From positions 310,001 through 374,000 of the forward strand of contig NTMA01000015.1 in the NCBI GenBank assembly GCA_002917075.1: DNA of 64,000 nucleotides, written 5' to 3'. The notes under the pieces were generated by a model. That model ran no database searches. It was not told the origin of the DNA and saw only the letters and a list, made by a program, of their open reading frames with translations. The stretch is from Hawksworthiomyces lignivorus. Taxonomy: Eukaryota > Ascomycota > Sordariomycetes > Ophiostomatales > Ophiostomataceae. The translations under genes were made by a program, and so were the position numbers. Of this stretch, positions 34,421 through 47,007 are shown piece after piece; within the stretch, counting starts at the first letter, position 1, and each line of letters begins with the position of its first letter.

Positions 34421-37220
34421 CTAGTCTCTAGTTACTTCGCCTTGAATATATGTACTACCTATGTCCGTCCAAGCGGCCCAATCTTCGAAGCTAAGAAAAT
34501 CAAACACCAGGCTCGCGTCCACAAGGCCTGAGAGAGGGTCGCCTTGAAATAGCTCAGCGCCTGTTCCCATCTGATCTCCTAATGGTCCAAGATAGTTTAA
34601 TGAAACATCTTGGGGATGCCTTCTTTCGTCCGAGTCGGTATCTGTGGGTCCTCCTCTCTGGGAACGATGAGACCGAGCGATAGTTAGAACTTCTTTCGTG
34701 ATTTCCGTGCATCGTCGAGCCACTGCTAGTCTTCTCATCGACGAGAAAATTTCTAAGCTCTTTTCTATGTCGCTGATGAGACACTCTACTGTTGATGGGT
34801 CAATATTGGATAGAATAACATAGAGCAAAACCATAGTGGCGTCAAGAACATAGGTGCAATTGTACCACCTGGGCGAAAGTTAATGATCTGACGTCCGACG
34901 GTAAAAAAAAAATAATAAAAAAACTGAGAAAAGACTAACCACGTCCGAAAATATGGTCGATGGAGGTACGTGTTATGAACAAATCGAATAGTAGCACTTG
35001 CAGCGTCAACGCAGGCCTTCATGTGTGCTACATACTGCTCTCGATGCGTTTCTACGCAGTCAGATATTAAAAAGGTTCTATGGAGTAGAACCCGCGCATT
35101 AAAATATCCTAGGATCAGTTAGACAGCTAGCTTCATCTAATTATGGCAAGTATTCGCGAAGCTGACTTAAGTTGAGAACAATCTTCTGCTTCGTGATTAA
35201 TTCTGCCTCATCTAGAGATGACCTGTCCAAATCAAAAGGATTTGGTAACTTCGATTTCCAAGCTGAAAGCCGCTCATCCAATATAACGGCTCGAGATGAA
35301 CGCTGTGGCCACGTTTCAACCTTGTCTAGACGTGCTGCATTTGCTGATATGTCCATGAGAATCTCGGCCAGGTCGACCATGCAGTTGATGAGGTATATAG
35401 ATGGACCCGGAGAGTTCTGTAAAATTTTATAAGCGTGAGGAGAGGTAATGGTACAATCAACAAAACCATACCGACAAGCGAGGCAGCGGTATGCGGTAGT
35501 GGCTAGGTTCTCGTAAAAATGATTGACGTCCAGCAGAAGAACACATTTCACTTTTCTCTATTTGAGCAGGGGATCATTCCACGTTGGGGACTTGAAGGAC
35601 TGACATTTCAAATGAATAGAGCCCCCTGACAAAAGTTAGTCAAATGCAGCGATAGTCTCCCAAAAATTACCGACTTACCACCAGAACCGGCTTTCAAGGC
35701 TGTTTTCCGAATGAAAACTCGTAGGGATGCCAATTGCAAAAGCAGTACGGACGGCCATTCCGGCGTACATATAACAGCTATGCGGTTTCAAGGCGTTTTG
35801 GCAAAAGACAGACTGCGGATGATTGAGAGCATAAAGTTAGAATAAAGATGCAGTTCACCTACAAAACAAATGGCTGAGACCGACCATGAGAAAGAGAGTT
35901 TGTGCTGTTTCAAAGGAGCTAGATTCGAATGCATCTCCAAGATGGAACTTAGATTTCTCAAAAAACACATGCGAGGCTTTTATGGGCACGTATGTGCTTT
36001 CAGTATCGGATTTTCCACCTTGTCGAAATGCTTGGTCTAGGAATTCGGCAGCTCCTTTCCACATAACCAGTGCAGTATCTTCCGCCGTAATAGCGCCGAT
36101 AGCAAGAACAATATTGAAAAGGGAGAGAAACCTAGACCGTGCCCGTGCCCCAGGAGTTAAAAGTTCTGCAGTGGCAACTTCTTTCGTCCAAACTTCTTTT
36201 TCGCATCGATCCAGAAATTCCTGTTGGTCCAATATTGGGTGGATGCAGTGCAAGTTGGTGAAATAGAGCCTGGCACATTCTCTCTCTAGCTCCGTTCTTG
36301 CAGTCGAGCCAGCCACGTTGCAAGGGCTGGAAACAGAGAAAGGTAAAGATTCTGTAGTGTTCTCTACTACGGGCTGGGGGCTCTGCGAGGCTTGACTAAT
36401 AATTCTGGTATCATGGGTCGCAGACACCGGGTAATCAGAGCTATGCAATAAATTTACCACAGACTCATCACCATGGACTTCTCGTTGAGGAAGTTCGCGC
36501 TGTCTGATATCTACCCATTCAGACCTCTGATCCTTTGCACGAGACTGAAGTCTGGAGAGAAAATAGAACGTCCCGGTGCGACCGTAGAATTCCGCACCAT
36601 CAGTATGTTGGTTGATATCACCGAGACCCTCGAAGCTCGTTTCCGGTGTATGAGTAGTAGCCTCCACGCCGAGAGACGCTGATGCTAACGTAGATGACCG
36701 GATGGGATCATCTACCAAGCTTATAGGCGATGTCAATATGGTTCTTGTGTCAGATTCATTTCCTGGATGGTGTAAATGGAGCCGAGCATTATGTTGTTGT
36801 CCTGCTGGGCTGTTCTTCGGTGCCACATGGCTTGTGGCTCGTCCAGCGAGCTCGCTGCTTGCTACATATGAAATTCTCTCTATAGGAGCGGATCTCTCGA
36901 AGCTGTCTGAAGTTGGAGCTGAATGGCGTGTCTTGTATGAACAATGAAATGTTGCTTCTGTAGAGAAGATGGTAAGCACGAGCTGCAGAGGACACCATGG
37001 CTTTTGTTGAAAAGAAAACTTACGAACGCAGCTGGCACAAGGGAACTGTCCATCGCACTGTCAAGAGAGACGCTGTAAGCTACCCTAAATGAAGTCCCTC
37101 AGAGGGATAATAATGATTATTTACCTTGACTTTACGCGTTCGGCACGAATCGCACGCAATTGGAGCACGAGGTCGCCTGCGTTTCGGTGTTTCTCCTGTA
37201 GTTTCCCTTGAGCTAGACAT
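34421..37220 (-). CDS. Zn2Cys6 fungal-specific transcription factor
   Basis: Nine minus-strand exons: 37220-37125, 37057-37024, 36957-35885, 35812-35679, 35625-35605, 35550-35472, 35416-35167, 35108-34940 and 34868-34421, giving 767 residues. The zinc cluster is split by two introns and reads C-x2-C-x6-C-x5-C-x2-C-x6-C (CDSCRTRKVKC at residues 23-33). The fungal_trans domain includes YFTNLHCIHPILDQQEFL, then SVFCQNALKPHSCYMY and GLYSFEI. Exon 5 is only 21 bases. The donor at 35884 (GTCGGT) is atypical but the join gives the expected motif. It is divergent from the FAD hydroxylase and upstream of the DHA1-like MFS, so it is a candidate regulator of both. Exon edges in the middle are moderately certain. 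Confidence 0.8.
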
Positions 37221-37803
37221 GCCAATTACGAGGCCAGAGAGATTTATGATGAAGAAAGTTGAAAAACATGTAGCATCTTTCCGAATTACAATATGCTATA
37301 ATGCTAGCTGTCACATAAAGATTTTCAGTTGATTTTTCCTAAGGCGCTTGCGAACGGCCTTCGCGGTATGATGACGTCTGCTTTGGCATTGCCGCTGAGC
37401 AAACCCCGCAAACAATTCGAGTGGAGTGAAAGAGGCCAGGCGCAAGTTTGAACTGAAGCTCCGCAGGTTTTCTCCACACAAAGAATACTTGAGTGGGTCT
37501 AGCAAAGCCGAAAAGCCAATCGGGATCTTGCTATCGGAAATGTTGTTCTTAATAACCCAATCGGAGTCGGATATTCGGGAATGTACTAGATCTTCACCGA
37601 AATGAACTTGTAAGTGAGATTCTTTGCTACGTTCCCCGGCCATACAGTTGCTCATTCAGGGGACGCGAGCTCTGCGACACGGAGAGCTTTGCTGGCTAAG
37701 ATTAAAAGACTTGTATTTGACTTCATGACCAGAGCTCTGATCCATGGACAAGCAGAGTCCATTGTGATAATTTACACACCAACAGAATTTCCCAATTCGC
37801 ACC
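37221..37803. promoter_or_regulatory. Divergent promoter region, regulator / FAD hydroxylase
   Basis: This 583-base spacer carries both promoters. The minus-strand open frame 37311-37655 has no recognisable protein features and overlaps the region expected to be regulatory, so it was not called. Confidence 0.5.
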
Positions 37804-39959
37804 ATGCCTAGCCTCTTAGAAACGCCATCCATCACCTCTGGAGAGGATGTCCACAATGTTCCAGTTCTCATTGTGGGCGGTGGCCCAGCGGGCTTACTTT
37901 CGGCATATATGCTTTCGAAATTAGGAAGTTAGAGATATCATTACATGCCAAAACTGTGCGTCTACTGACCAAGCTTTCAGTCCAGTGCCTCATCATAGAG
38001 AAATATCCTGAGCGCCTAGCTGCTCCAAAAGCTCACGCACTCTCTCCCCGGAGTCTCGAAATATGCCGCCAAGTTGGCCTTGACACTGCAAAGATGAGAA
38101 AGTTGGGTTCTGGGCGCGATGACGCTTATTGGGTCAATTTTGTCACGAATCTCAGTGGGGAGCTTATTGGTGTGCTACCGTATGAGCGCATGGATGCCAA
38201 AGTCCTCGATGACACACCAGAGGTGAGACTGCCAAACCAGCACGTACAATAAAGTTTCTCTATGCTAAAATCTGATATTCTGCAGATGATTCACAATATT
38301 CCACAGCCAGATTTTGAAAAGCTGGTGGCCGAGGAGCTAGAGAATGACCCAAATGTCCAAATCCGCAAAGGAGTTGCTTATGTTACCTCCACACAGAATG
38401 CCGACAATGTAACGACTATTGTGGAAGAACGTTCTACAAAAGCCCAGTGGAAGATAACATCCAGGCATCTTTTAGCCTGTGATGGTGCAAGAAGCCAGGT
38501 TCGCAAAGATCTAGATATCGAAAGCGAGGGCGACGATGGATGTCAGTAACTGGGCAATGTGCTAAAAATATAAGTTGAGAATGGATGCTTACCATGGGCA
38601 GATGAAACTATGATGACAATCCATTTCAAGGCCGATTTACGTCCAGTTGTCAAAGATCGGGTTGGCATGCTCCACTGGATCACGGACCCTGCCTGTTCTG
38701 GCTTTATCATTGCTTATGACCTTGGCGGCAACCAAGTCTTGATTAGCAACTTTGATGTGAGCCTATGGGTTGAATACGATAATTGAGAAGGAATAGACTG
38801 ACCAGATTCTGCATAGTCAAAGAAGCACCCAGTTGATACATGGGATCAAGCCCTCTGTCGAAGCGTTGTCACTGCAGCAATTGGCCAAGCGATCCCTTTC
38901 ACTGTTCTTAGCTATCGACCGTGGCTGCTGAGTCGAAAGGTTGCGAACCAGTATCGGAAAGGCAGCGTTTTTCTGTAAGCAGCTTATGATATCGACCATC
39001 TGTAAATATCATGTTTGTTAACAGGCCATACTTAAAGCGTTGGCGATGCTGCCCATTCATTCCCACCAACAGGTGGTCTCGGCTTAAATTCTGGCATTGC
39101 AGATGCACACAATTTAGTATGCAAGCTCGCCGCCGTTCATAACGGATGGGCAAAGGAGTCTATTCTAGACTCTTACGAAGCAGATCGTCGCCAGATTGCC
39201 CTAGTTAATTCTGCCCAGAGTGTAAAGAACGGCAAAAAGATATTTTCGTTCCTCAAAGCTCTCGGCACGGCAGGTATAGAGGACACCGAGAAGGCGCGGG
39301 AGAATCTGCACAAGTCAATTCATGATTCTGCTAAGCAGGAGATGATTGCAAGGGAAGTAAAGGGACAGCAAGAGCACTTCGACAACGTGAGATATGTCCT
39401 AAAATTAAATTTTATGACGTATGCATGCTAAGATGAGTGTTTACAGCTCGAAATCCACATCGGTTACGTTTACGGCGACAAAGAGACTCCCCCAAACGCG
39501 TCTAATTTCACGCCAAAATTTGTCCCGGGAGCACGCTTGCCACATGCTTGGATCAAACCCTTATCCAGTGATCTCTTTGGTGACCTGGAGCCTCTGGATG
39601 TCTCTTATGTCAAAGAATTCAGCTCGGCTGATATTTCTGCCAGACAGTTCTCTTCTCTTGATCTATGCAGAGCAGACTCTTTTACTCTATTAGCCCCATC
39701 TAAAGAGCCCTGGGATAAAATTTTCGAAGAGATCAATAAGGAGCTGCAACAGACAGGTGTCTCTTTGCAGCTCTACATTGCTGGTTTAGACTTTGAATTT
39801 ACAGATCCAGGACAGAAGTCGTTGTTTTACAACGATGGAGGATTTTCCTTTGGCAGGGCACTGCTTGTACGGCCTGACCAGCACATCACCGCCTGTCCCT
39901 CTCCTGATGTTGATGGAGCTAGAATAGTGGCGGAGATTAAGAGTTACCTGGGCATGTAA
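37804..39959 (+). CDS. FAD-dependent aromatic hydroxylase (phenol-2-monooxygenase-like)
   Basis: Seven exons: 37804-37927, 37981-38222, 38286-38541, 38602-38756, 38817-38974, 39038-39386 and 39447-39959, giving 598 residues. The class A flavoprotein motifs appear in order: GxGxxG in LIVGGGPAGLL (about residue 20), the DG motif CDGARSQVRK, and the GD motif VGDAAHSFPPTGG (about 313). The last ~170 residues, beginning near PGARLPHAW, fit the thioredoxin-like C-terminal domain of phenol hydroxylase. Such enzymes use NAD(P)H and O2 to hydroxylate phenols or hydroxypyridines. The next gene is a 2OG-Fe(II) oxygenase in the same direction and a nucleobase-type permease lies further on, suggesting one oxidative pathway. 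HxnV of the Aspergillus nicotinate cluster has a similar architecture. Confidence 0.88.
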
Positions 39960-40376
39960 AGATTCTTGTCTCAATCAAAGCAATAACACTTCGTCACATA
40001 TCCTCATTGTACCTGTCTGGCTGTTAAATTTGAAACATAGCTACGGTTAGAGATTATGGCAGCGGATAAGTCGATGCAATAACACATCTCCATGATAGAT
40101 TTACCTCTAGTACATTACAATGGCAGACGGAAATTGTGCACCTTGAAAGTATTTAGCAGTTTAAGCGCCATTGGCTTACCAGGACGCGGCGTAACTCTTG
40201 TCTAATTAAGCGTCTACAGCCAATCAGCGACGGAGCTGTCCCGAGATCTCAGACTATGAAATTGCGAACTATCGCCATTTTCTTAGATATTTTTGTCCCT
40301 GCTTTTCTCTTAGAGATAGCTTTCGCTCTATCAACACCAAAAAGACTTAAGCCGCATTCATACTTCAGAATCCACC
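39960..40376. promoter_or_regulatory. Spacer and promoter of the 2OG oxygenase
   Basis: 417 bases between tandem genes. Nothing coding was recognised; it probably contains the terminator of one gene and the promoter of the next. Confidence 0.4.
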
Positions 40377-41559
40377 ATGAGTCTCACGGCTCTAGAGACT
40401 TCTGAGGCAAATACTATCCGCCTAGTTAACGGCAAGATTGTTCAGTTTATCTCCAATGAAGCCACGGAGACAGAGTCCATACCAATCATCGATGTAGGGC
40501 GTATGTATAGCACCGATCTGTCCGACCGCCAAGCTCTGGCCGAGGAGATTAGCAGTGCTGCTCGCCATATTGGCTTCTTTACAATTGTCAATCATGTACG
40601 CCTGTCATCACTCCATCGCATAAAGCAACACGATAATGTGCCTAATCGTCTATTACGGGCAGGGTATTGATATGAAGCTTGCAGAAGAGACACTTGAACA
40701 AGCTAAGGTATTTTTTAATCTGGACAAAGAAAAGAAAATGGAAGTTTATACGGGTCTGATTCCTACCGAGTTCTGTGGATATCATCCTATCAATGAATAT
40801 AACCCCCAAGGCCAGAAGCTCCAGAGTAAGCTGCTATGTCAATGTTCTGAAAAGTGCGCTTTGACCTAAAATTTTAACAGATATTCTATAGATCTTCACG
40901 AGGCTTACAACTGGAACTACGATGCGTCTAAAGATCCAGAGGCTACAGACCCAACGGCCACAGCTGCCAATCTCTGGCCGTCTGATATGCCAGTATTTCA
41001 GGAGAAACTTGTAGCCTACCAGCGAACACTCATTGGGCTTGCTCGCCGCCTGACGAGGCTATTCGCTCTCGCGCTACAGCTACCTGAGAATGCATTTGAT
41101 GAGTTTGTCAAGTCGCCCGAAGCAGGCGTGCGCATACTTCACTATCCCGCGCAGACCGCTTCGCGGACAGACCAGAATGGTATCGGTGCGCATACCGATG
41201 TAGAACACTTTACGATTATCACCCAGGACAGCGACGGCCTCGAGGTTCTGAGCAAAACTGGTCAGTGGATCAAAGTACGGCCCGTGCCAGGATCCTTCGT
41301 TGTCAATATTGCCGACTGCTTTATGCGCCAGACCAACGATGTTTTCGTCAGTACTGTTCATCGTGTCATTAACGAAAGCGGACGTGAGAGATATTCATGT
41401 CCTTTCTTCTGGGGCTTTGACAGAAAGACGCCTCTGACGCCCATTCCATCATGTGTTACAGAAGAAAATCCGCAGCGCTACCCAGTGATGACAGCCGGCG
41501 AGTATTACGAATGGAGAACCGTGCGACAGAAGACAGAATGGCACAAAATAACAGATTAA
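40377..41559 (+). CDS. 2-oxoglutarate/Fe(II)-dependent oxygenase (IPNS / thymine-hydroxylase-like)
   Basis: Three exons, 40377-40595, 40663-40825 and 40892-41559, give 349 residues. The second acceptor is taken as TTCTATAG (40891); the nearer TTAACAG would put a stop codon in frame. The N-terminal DIOX_N region contains IPIIDVGRMY and ARHIGFFTIVNHG. The iron ligands are H228 and D230 (GAHTDVEHF) and H284 (STVHRVIN), with the 2OG-binding Arg about ten residues later in RYSCPF. Relatives include thymine-7-hydroxylase and the HxnY protein of nicotinate catabolism. It follows the FAD hydroxylase on the same strand and is convergent with a Zn2Cys6 regulator. The substrate is not known. Confidence 0.88.
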
Positions 41560-41676
41560 AATCAATGAAATAGCATTGGATGTAATTATATTACGATTTG
41601 CATATGAGTTAATAGTGAAAAATATAACGAATGCAACGGAAGATTTTCATAATGGCTTTGCAGTGGATTGTACATG

Positions 41677-43543
41677 CTACACACCGTCGACTGAGCTGAA
41701 GAATGTATCCATCCAGGCTTGGACCGCGTCATGTTCCAAGAACGGGATGGAATGGTCAAATTGTCTTGGAAACGAATGAGAGAGTGGTGTTAAACTTCCG
41801 CCATGTAGATCGCCTCTCGTCTGCTCAATCACTTGATCAATCTCTTCGACATATTTACCTAGGCGCATACTAGCACGTATCACATAGGGAAAATTCGACT
41901 GAAGGCTTTCCATAAATTCTGTCATGCAGAGCCTAGAGATTGTTAGCAATGTGCCATATAAAAGACACTTTGGCATGTTTTGTCAACATAGACAACTCAC
42001 ATCGCCGCCCTCAGCTCCTGATATTCAGCTATGGACAAATCTTTTCGTATAAAATGAGACAAAATATGTCCCATACCTGATAGTTCTTGTGTCTGAAGAT
42101 AGTCAATGAGAGTGTCAAGATTCAAAATTCTCTATGCCTTGTGTGTCTTACTGCCGCCAGGGTTGTCCACCGAAGATAGTCTATGGGGATAGATGCCATA
42201 TCCTCAACAAGATCAAGTGCCGTCCGGCAGGCTTGAGTGAAAGTTGATTTGCTGAATGCATAAGCCATAATTCTCGCCAACTAGTTTCTCTTGGTCAGTA
42301 GAACATTCTGTAGAACTGGGTTTTCTAGATTCGTAATCTATCGTCGGAAAAGGACCAGACCTGATATGTGCACGCTATATTAGTAACTTGAAATCCGCAT
42401 CTGTTCAGGGACACATCTGAAGAAAGGGGTTCCGCTTTTCTGAATCGCAGGGGTAAATTATCTAGAGCCGCTTTTAATGGTTCGAGTATAGTGCACTGCG
42501 GCTCGAAGTCCAAGAGGAACGTTGTTGGCAACGTTTCTCTTGCGCGTCCTTGGTACACCGAGCGACGGTGTAGTCGTAATTTTGCAAGTAAGTGTTCTAA
42601 GCCTCGATATATATCTGTGACAAAGTTCCAGCCAGTAAGCCACTCGTTGTCTTGAGTGTCTGCCTCGCCATCTGCATCCGGTATCTCAGGGTAGGACACG
42701 AGTGACTGCAGCTCTGGACACCGGACGGCATGCCCCATCACCATAGCCATGTGCACCTCGAGGCGATACATGTACCAGTACAGTCGTCTCCACTGTTCTT
42801 TTTCGATTGCAGTCATCGGTGGCCATCGACTCTCATCGTACAAAACCTGTTTGGCAACTGTTGCATGGTAGAGGCCAAGATACTGTTGTACAAGAGCGGT
42901 ATCTCCTCGCTCCAAACCAGTCATACTCAAGAGCGCAATGGCCTGAAGCTCTTCAGTATCTTTGGGTACGATTAAAGATAACTCAACTGATGACACAGCT
43001 TCTTTGAGATAAATTTCGGGGTCGAGTTTATCGACCAGCTCTGGCTCGGCGGGAGCGATGCGTTGCTTTATGCGGTATGCAGAGAGAGCGCACATGGACA
43101 TTAGAAGAGAATAAGATGATCTGGAGCTCGGAATGAGCCCCTTCTGCCATCTCTCAAGGAAGCTTTTCTCGTAGACGTGGTGCGAACTGCCCGGATTTAG
43201 ATGAGAGCCCGAGGATGAATGTGAACAGTAGTTTTTGACTGTTTTTGACTTACATTGGGTATACGAAATCAAAAAAAGAGTCGATTAAACTCTGGAGAAC
43301 ACTTTTGGATCCATGAATATGATCCTGCAGCACCCGATATTGTTGTGGAGATATTGATGGCGGGCTTTTAGGCTTTGGTCCCCTCTTTGCAGGCACTCGA
43401 TTCCGTGTGCATAATAAGCCGTGTTCTATGCAGAACAGGCAGTGGCTAGAACTTGCATCTGTCTGGCATCTTCGACCTCTACGATGACATGTATCACATG
43501 CCTTCGTGATCCGAGACAGTGGGCGTCTAGGCCTTGTGTACAT
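41677..43543 (-). CDS. Zn2Cys6 fungal-specific transcription factor
   Basis: Five minus-strand exons, 43543-43254, 43186-42374, 42281-42152, 42092-42001 and 41932-41677, give 526 residues. The zinc cluster is C-x2-C-x6-C-x8-C-x2-C-x6-C (CDTCHRRGRRC from residue 16). The middle region is helical with SFLERWQKGLIP, MTGLERGDTALVQQYL and VTNIAWRELWLMHSANQL, the last created by joining exons 2 and 3 at donor GTGCAC (42373). That donor is unusual, but the more obvious GTCTGG donor would give a frameshift. It is divergent from the NCS1 permease across an 807-base spacer and convergent with the 2OG oxygenase, making it the likely specific regulator of this group. Confidence 0.78.
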
Positions 43544-44350
43544 TGGAAACTAATTATCCGCTGCCCAATTGTTCAGAGTAATCAAGTGATGATTTTTTTT
43601 ATGGTGGAATAACGACTCGGTCTCACGACCTTGTTTGCCAACGTGCATGAATTTAAAAAGAAAGGAGGTACTCTCCAACACAAATCGACACTAATGGATC
43701 ATAGCAGGGCAGGTTTTAGATCTTGCTAAATCCATTACCATTCTATAACAGTAAAGCCGAAAGATAGCGCCCTATGCAGTAACTTCTTAGATCCAACCAG
43801 CACTGTGGAGGTGCGGATCTAGTCTGAATCCCCAGCATACCCCAGTTTATCTGTACCAAGATTTTGTTCTAGGAAATCGCGGCATATAACATGTAACATA
43901 TTTGCCCTTGCTTTCGTGTCTATCAAATTTCAAGACGCAATTTCTAGTGTAAAAGAACTAGAGCCACTAGGCAGAAGACCAATTAAGCTGAAGTAATATA
44001 TCGGTACACTAGAGATAAAAAGCCGCGTTAGGTATCGAGCAAAAGTCCGATCAGCTTGCCAAGGAAAAATGGTTGTTGTGATAACAAGATAAGCCCTTGA
44101 CCTCTGAATTTCTTATCCAGAGCTCTCATTGGCTACAGACTGTTAAATTTCATAAAAGAAACACAACAACCAACTTGAGGCGCTTAAACTGCTAAACTTC
44201 CATTTCGAGGGTCTATCGAAGATGGGATTGTCAAGTACATAGTTGTAGTATAGAAGGCGGAATCAGGCCGTATAAAAGCATGGCCACCATAGTTCCTTGC
44301 TGCGAGTGATCGGCATATTTGATCAATTGTTGTCTCTCACGGCTACAAAT
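43544..44350. promoter_or_regulatory. Divergent promoter region, regulator / NCS1 permease
   Basis: Shared upstream region of two divergent genes. No gene is supported. A run of AT-rich sequence with several ATCGAAG/TATCGAG-like words is visible but no operator can be assigned confidently. Confidence 0.45.
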
Positions 44351-46091
44351 ATGTCATTTTTACGCCGATTACAACTTGGAGTCACCGAAGGCGAGACAAC
44401 TGGCCTCTCAAATGAAGACACCAAGCCTCTGCCGCCAAGTCGGCGAACTTATGGGCCATGGTCGTTTGTCGTTCTCTGGGTCATCACAGGTACGCATCAT
44501 GTCTCTGGGGAATTGATAAGACACGGGAGAGAATTAAAAAAGGAATTTTTATCGCATAGTCGAACGTCAGTATTAATTATGGACAGGTTCCTTCAACATC
44601 GGTGGCTGGACGACAGGTTCGTCGCTGATTGCATACGGCCTTAATGTATGGCAGTGCATGATCACTGTTATAATTGGAAATGTAATTGTTGGTTTCCTAT
44701 GTGTCTTTAGCGGTGCTCCTGGTGCCAAGTGGCACATTGGTTTTCCCATCATCCAACGAGCCTCCTGGGGCACACGAGGATTTTACTTCATTGTCATCCA
44801 GCGCTTCTTTTTGTCATGTATCTGGTACTCGACACAGGTGTTTTGGGGCGCCCGAAGCCTTAAAACGTTTCTCATTGCGCTATGGCCATCATATCAACAT
44901 CTCAATAAAGAGCTTGCCGGAGGAACAATGACAACAGGGGACTTCCTGGCTTTCATCCTCTTCACAATCCTGTATTTGCCGCTGGTGTGGATCAAGCCGG
45001 AACGGTACAAGATCCCGTTCCTGATCTGCTCGGCTTGCATTATTCCAACCGTATTTGCCCTGCTCATCTGGTTCGCGGCCAATGCGAAGGGTGGCGGTGC
45101 TTTCTTGCACGATGTCAGTGGTGCTGGCGTCGAACAGGCTCACGGCAGCCACCTCGGCTGGATGTTTGTGCTAGGCATCTGCACGAACATTAGCACTATC
45201 AGCGTGCACATCTTTGTGCAGTCCGACTACACGCGTTTTGCCCGCCGTCCCCGCGATCAGATTTTGGCGCAGCTAGTCATGGTGCCGCTCGGCACCATTG
45301 TCGTGGCGCTGATTGGCATTGTGTGCACGTCGTGCGCCGCCCAGCTGTTCCCCGAGTCGGCTGGCACGCTTCTTTGGCAGCCGTATGACGTGCTCACCAC
45401 GCTGCAGCTACACTACAACACGTCGGGCGCGCGTGCGGCCGTTGCATTCGCTAGCCTGGCATTTACGTTTGCACAATTCGGTCAGGTCGTGGCGAACAAC
45501 GGTGTGTGCGGTGGCATGGACCTGTCAGCGCTGATGCCACGGTACTTTAACATCCGGCGTGGGATGTTGCTACTCACCTGCATCTCTTTCATCACGCAGC
45601 CATGGCAGCTGCTGAATGGCGCAAGCAAGTTCCTCACCGTACTTGGCGGGTACGGCGTCTTCCTTGGGCCCATGACTGGCATCATGTACTGCGACTACTT
45701 TGTCGTGCGTAAGCGCCTCTACAAGCTCGCAGATCTCTTCCGGCACTCGCCAGACAGCATATATTACTACAACAGCGGTGTTAACTGGCGCGCTGGGGTG
45801 GCATGGCTTCTGAGCGTGTGGCTTACGCTGCCAGGTTTTGCGAGACAGGTGCAAGGTGACACACCACTTGCGGGCTGGACAAATATGTACTATATTTCTT
45901 GGCCTCTGGGTACTCTAGTCGCCATGCTTGTTTATTACACGCTAAATCGCGTCAAGCCTGTTCCTGGCATTGGCCTTGTAGATGACGAAGACTATTTCGG
46001 GGTGGATGAGCATGCGCCTGTTATCGATGGGAGAGCCGACGAGAGCTCGGAGGGGGCGGAAGAAGCTTATAGGAAGGCAAAAGAGTTTTAG
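44351..46091 (+). CDS. NCS1-family permease (Fur type; nucleobase, allantoin or related N-heterocycle)
   Basis: Two exons, 44351-44489 and 44587-46091, give 547 residues joined in phase 1. Hallmarks of nucleobase:cation symporter-1 proteins are present: RRTYGPWSFVVLW before helix 1, SFNIGGWTTGSSLIAYGL, the GAPGAKWHIGFPII loop and GGMDLSALMPRYFNIRRG later. Twelve membrane segments can be counted. Fur-type members import uracil, allantoin, uridine, thiamine or nicotinamide riboside. The start is the ATG before SFLRRLQLG; an earlier in-frame ATG at 44297 is less likely. With the adjacent FAD hydroxylase and 2OG oxygenase it suggests uptake of a ring compound followed by oxidation. Confidence 0.88.
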
Positions 46092-46518
46092 AGACGAGAG
46101 TAGAAATATAGCTATGGCTGCCATTTCTAGAAGAGACAGAAGTGCGAAGATGACACCAGAAAGGTCTTTATGTTTAGCTCGGCGAGTTTGTTTCAAAAAT
46201 TTCGTTCTGGGATTATCTCCATATCGACCGCTGCAGCCTAAAAGTAGTCTTGGTAAGACACTCAAATAAATGCTGGGACCAAAACCTCAAAGGTCACGCA
46301 GACACTTCGTCAGTAGTGCAATACTGTCACAGGAGCTTATTTTACCAGGCGCCAATGGCTCTTCAGCTAAGAGAACGGTCATTTTGGCACTGTCGAAACG
46401 AGAGGTCGACCACCGCGCAAAATTTCAAAGCAGTAGTCTCTCTCGACAAGCCGTAGAGGAAATTCGGAACCACCAAAGTGCTCTTACAAAAGGTATCTGA
46501 GTTTAGTCTCGGGAAAAG
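46092..46518. other. Intergenic; possible 5' part of transposon relic
   Basis: No intact gene. A frame at 46270-46500 encodes a basic, Ser-rich peptide that may be remnant of the DNA-binding part of the transposase immediately downstream, but similarity is too weak to call. Confidence 0.3.
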
Positions 46519-46948
46519 ATGACACATTCTCCCCGCCTACACGTAAGACGGTATTCTTCTAAGGCAAGTATACTAGGGATCAACAGACAGCTATCTGTTG
46601 AACTCTTCATGGAGCGGCTGCTACACTATTGTGGGAGATGCCCGGAGCCAAGATCCATGATCGTTATGGATAACGCTTCTTGGCACCATTCCGAGAGGGT
46701 TAAACAAATATGCGAAGAAGCTGGCGTCAAATTAGTATTTCTACCATCTTACTCATCAGACTTCAATCCTATTAAGTAATACTTAGAGTGCTTAAGAAAT
46801 TTATTAAAAAGATATGGCATGAAATTAAAGATTTTATTAAAAGGGAAATTAGAATGTATCTAGAATGGCGCATCGATATGATCAGCGATGATGCAGACAC
46901 TACAGAGGGCCGCTTTCGCCATGCAGGAATACCTATTGGCAACCTCTG
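46519..46948 (+). mobile_element. Decayed Tc1/mariner-type transposase (DDE) fragment
   Basis: The first frame (to 46779) ends with VMDNASWHHSERV, a helix, VKLVFLPSYSSDFNPIK and then a stop where DDE transposases continue NPIE. This is the Tc1/mariner superfamily catalytic core around the second Asp and the final Asp/Glu. After a frameshift the family-like tail continues (FIKKIWHEIKDFIK, ending RFRHAGIPIGNL at 46948). G-to-A type changes at the NPIE site and high AT content are compatible with repeat-induced point mutation, but a single copy cannot prove it. No terminal inverted repeats were identified. Confidence 0.75.
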
Positions 46949-47007
46949 AATTATCAATCTCAAGAAGATGAATATAATATATAAATATGATGTAAGACCC
47001 ATATAAG

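Noticed and set aside
37311..37655. 114-codon minus-strand frame between regulator and FAD hydroxylase
   Set aside because: No motif and located where a divergent promoter is expected.
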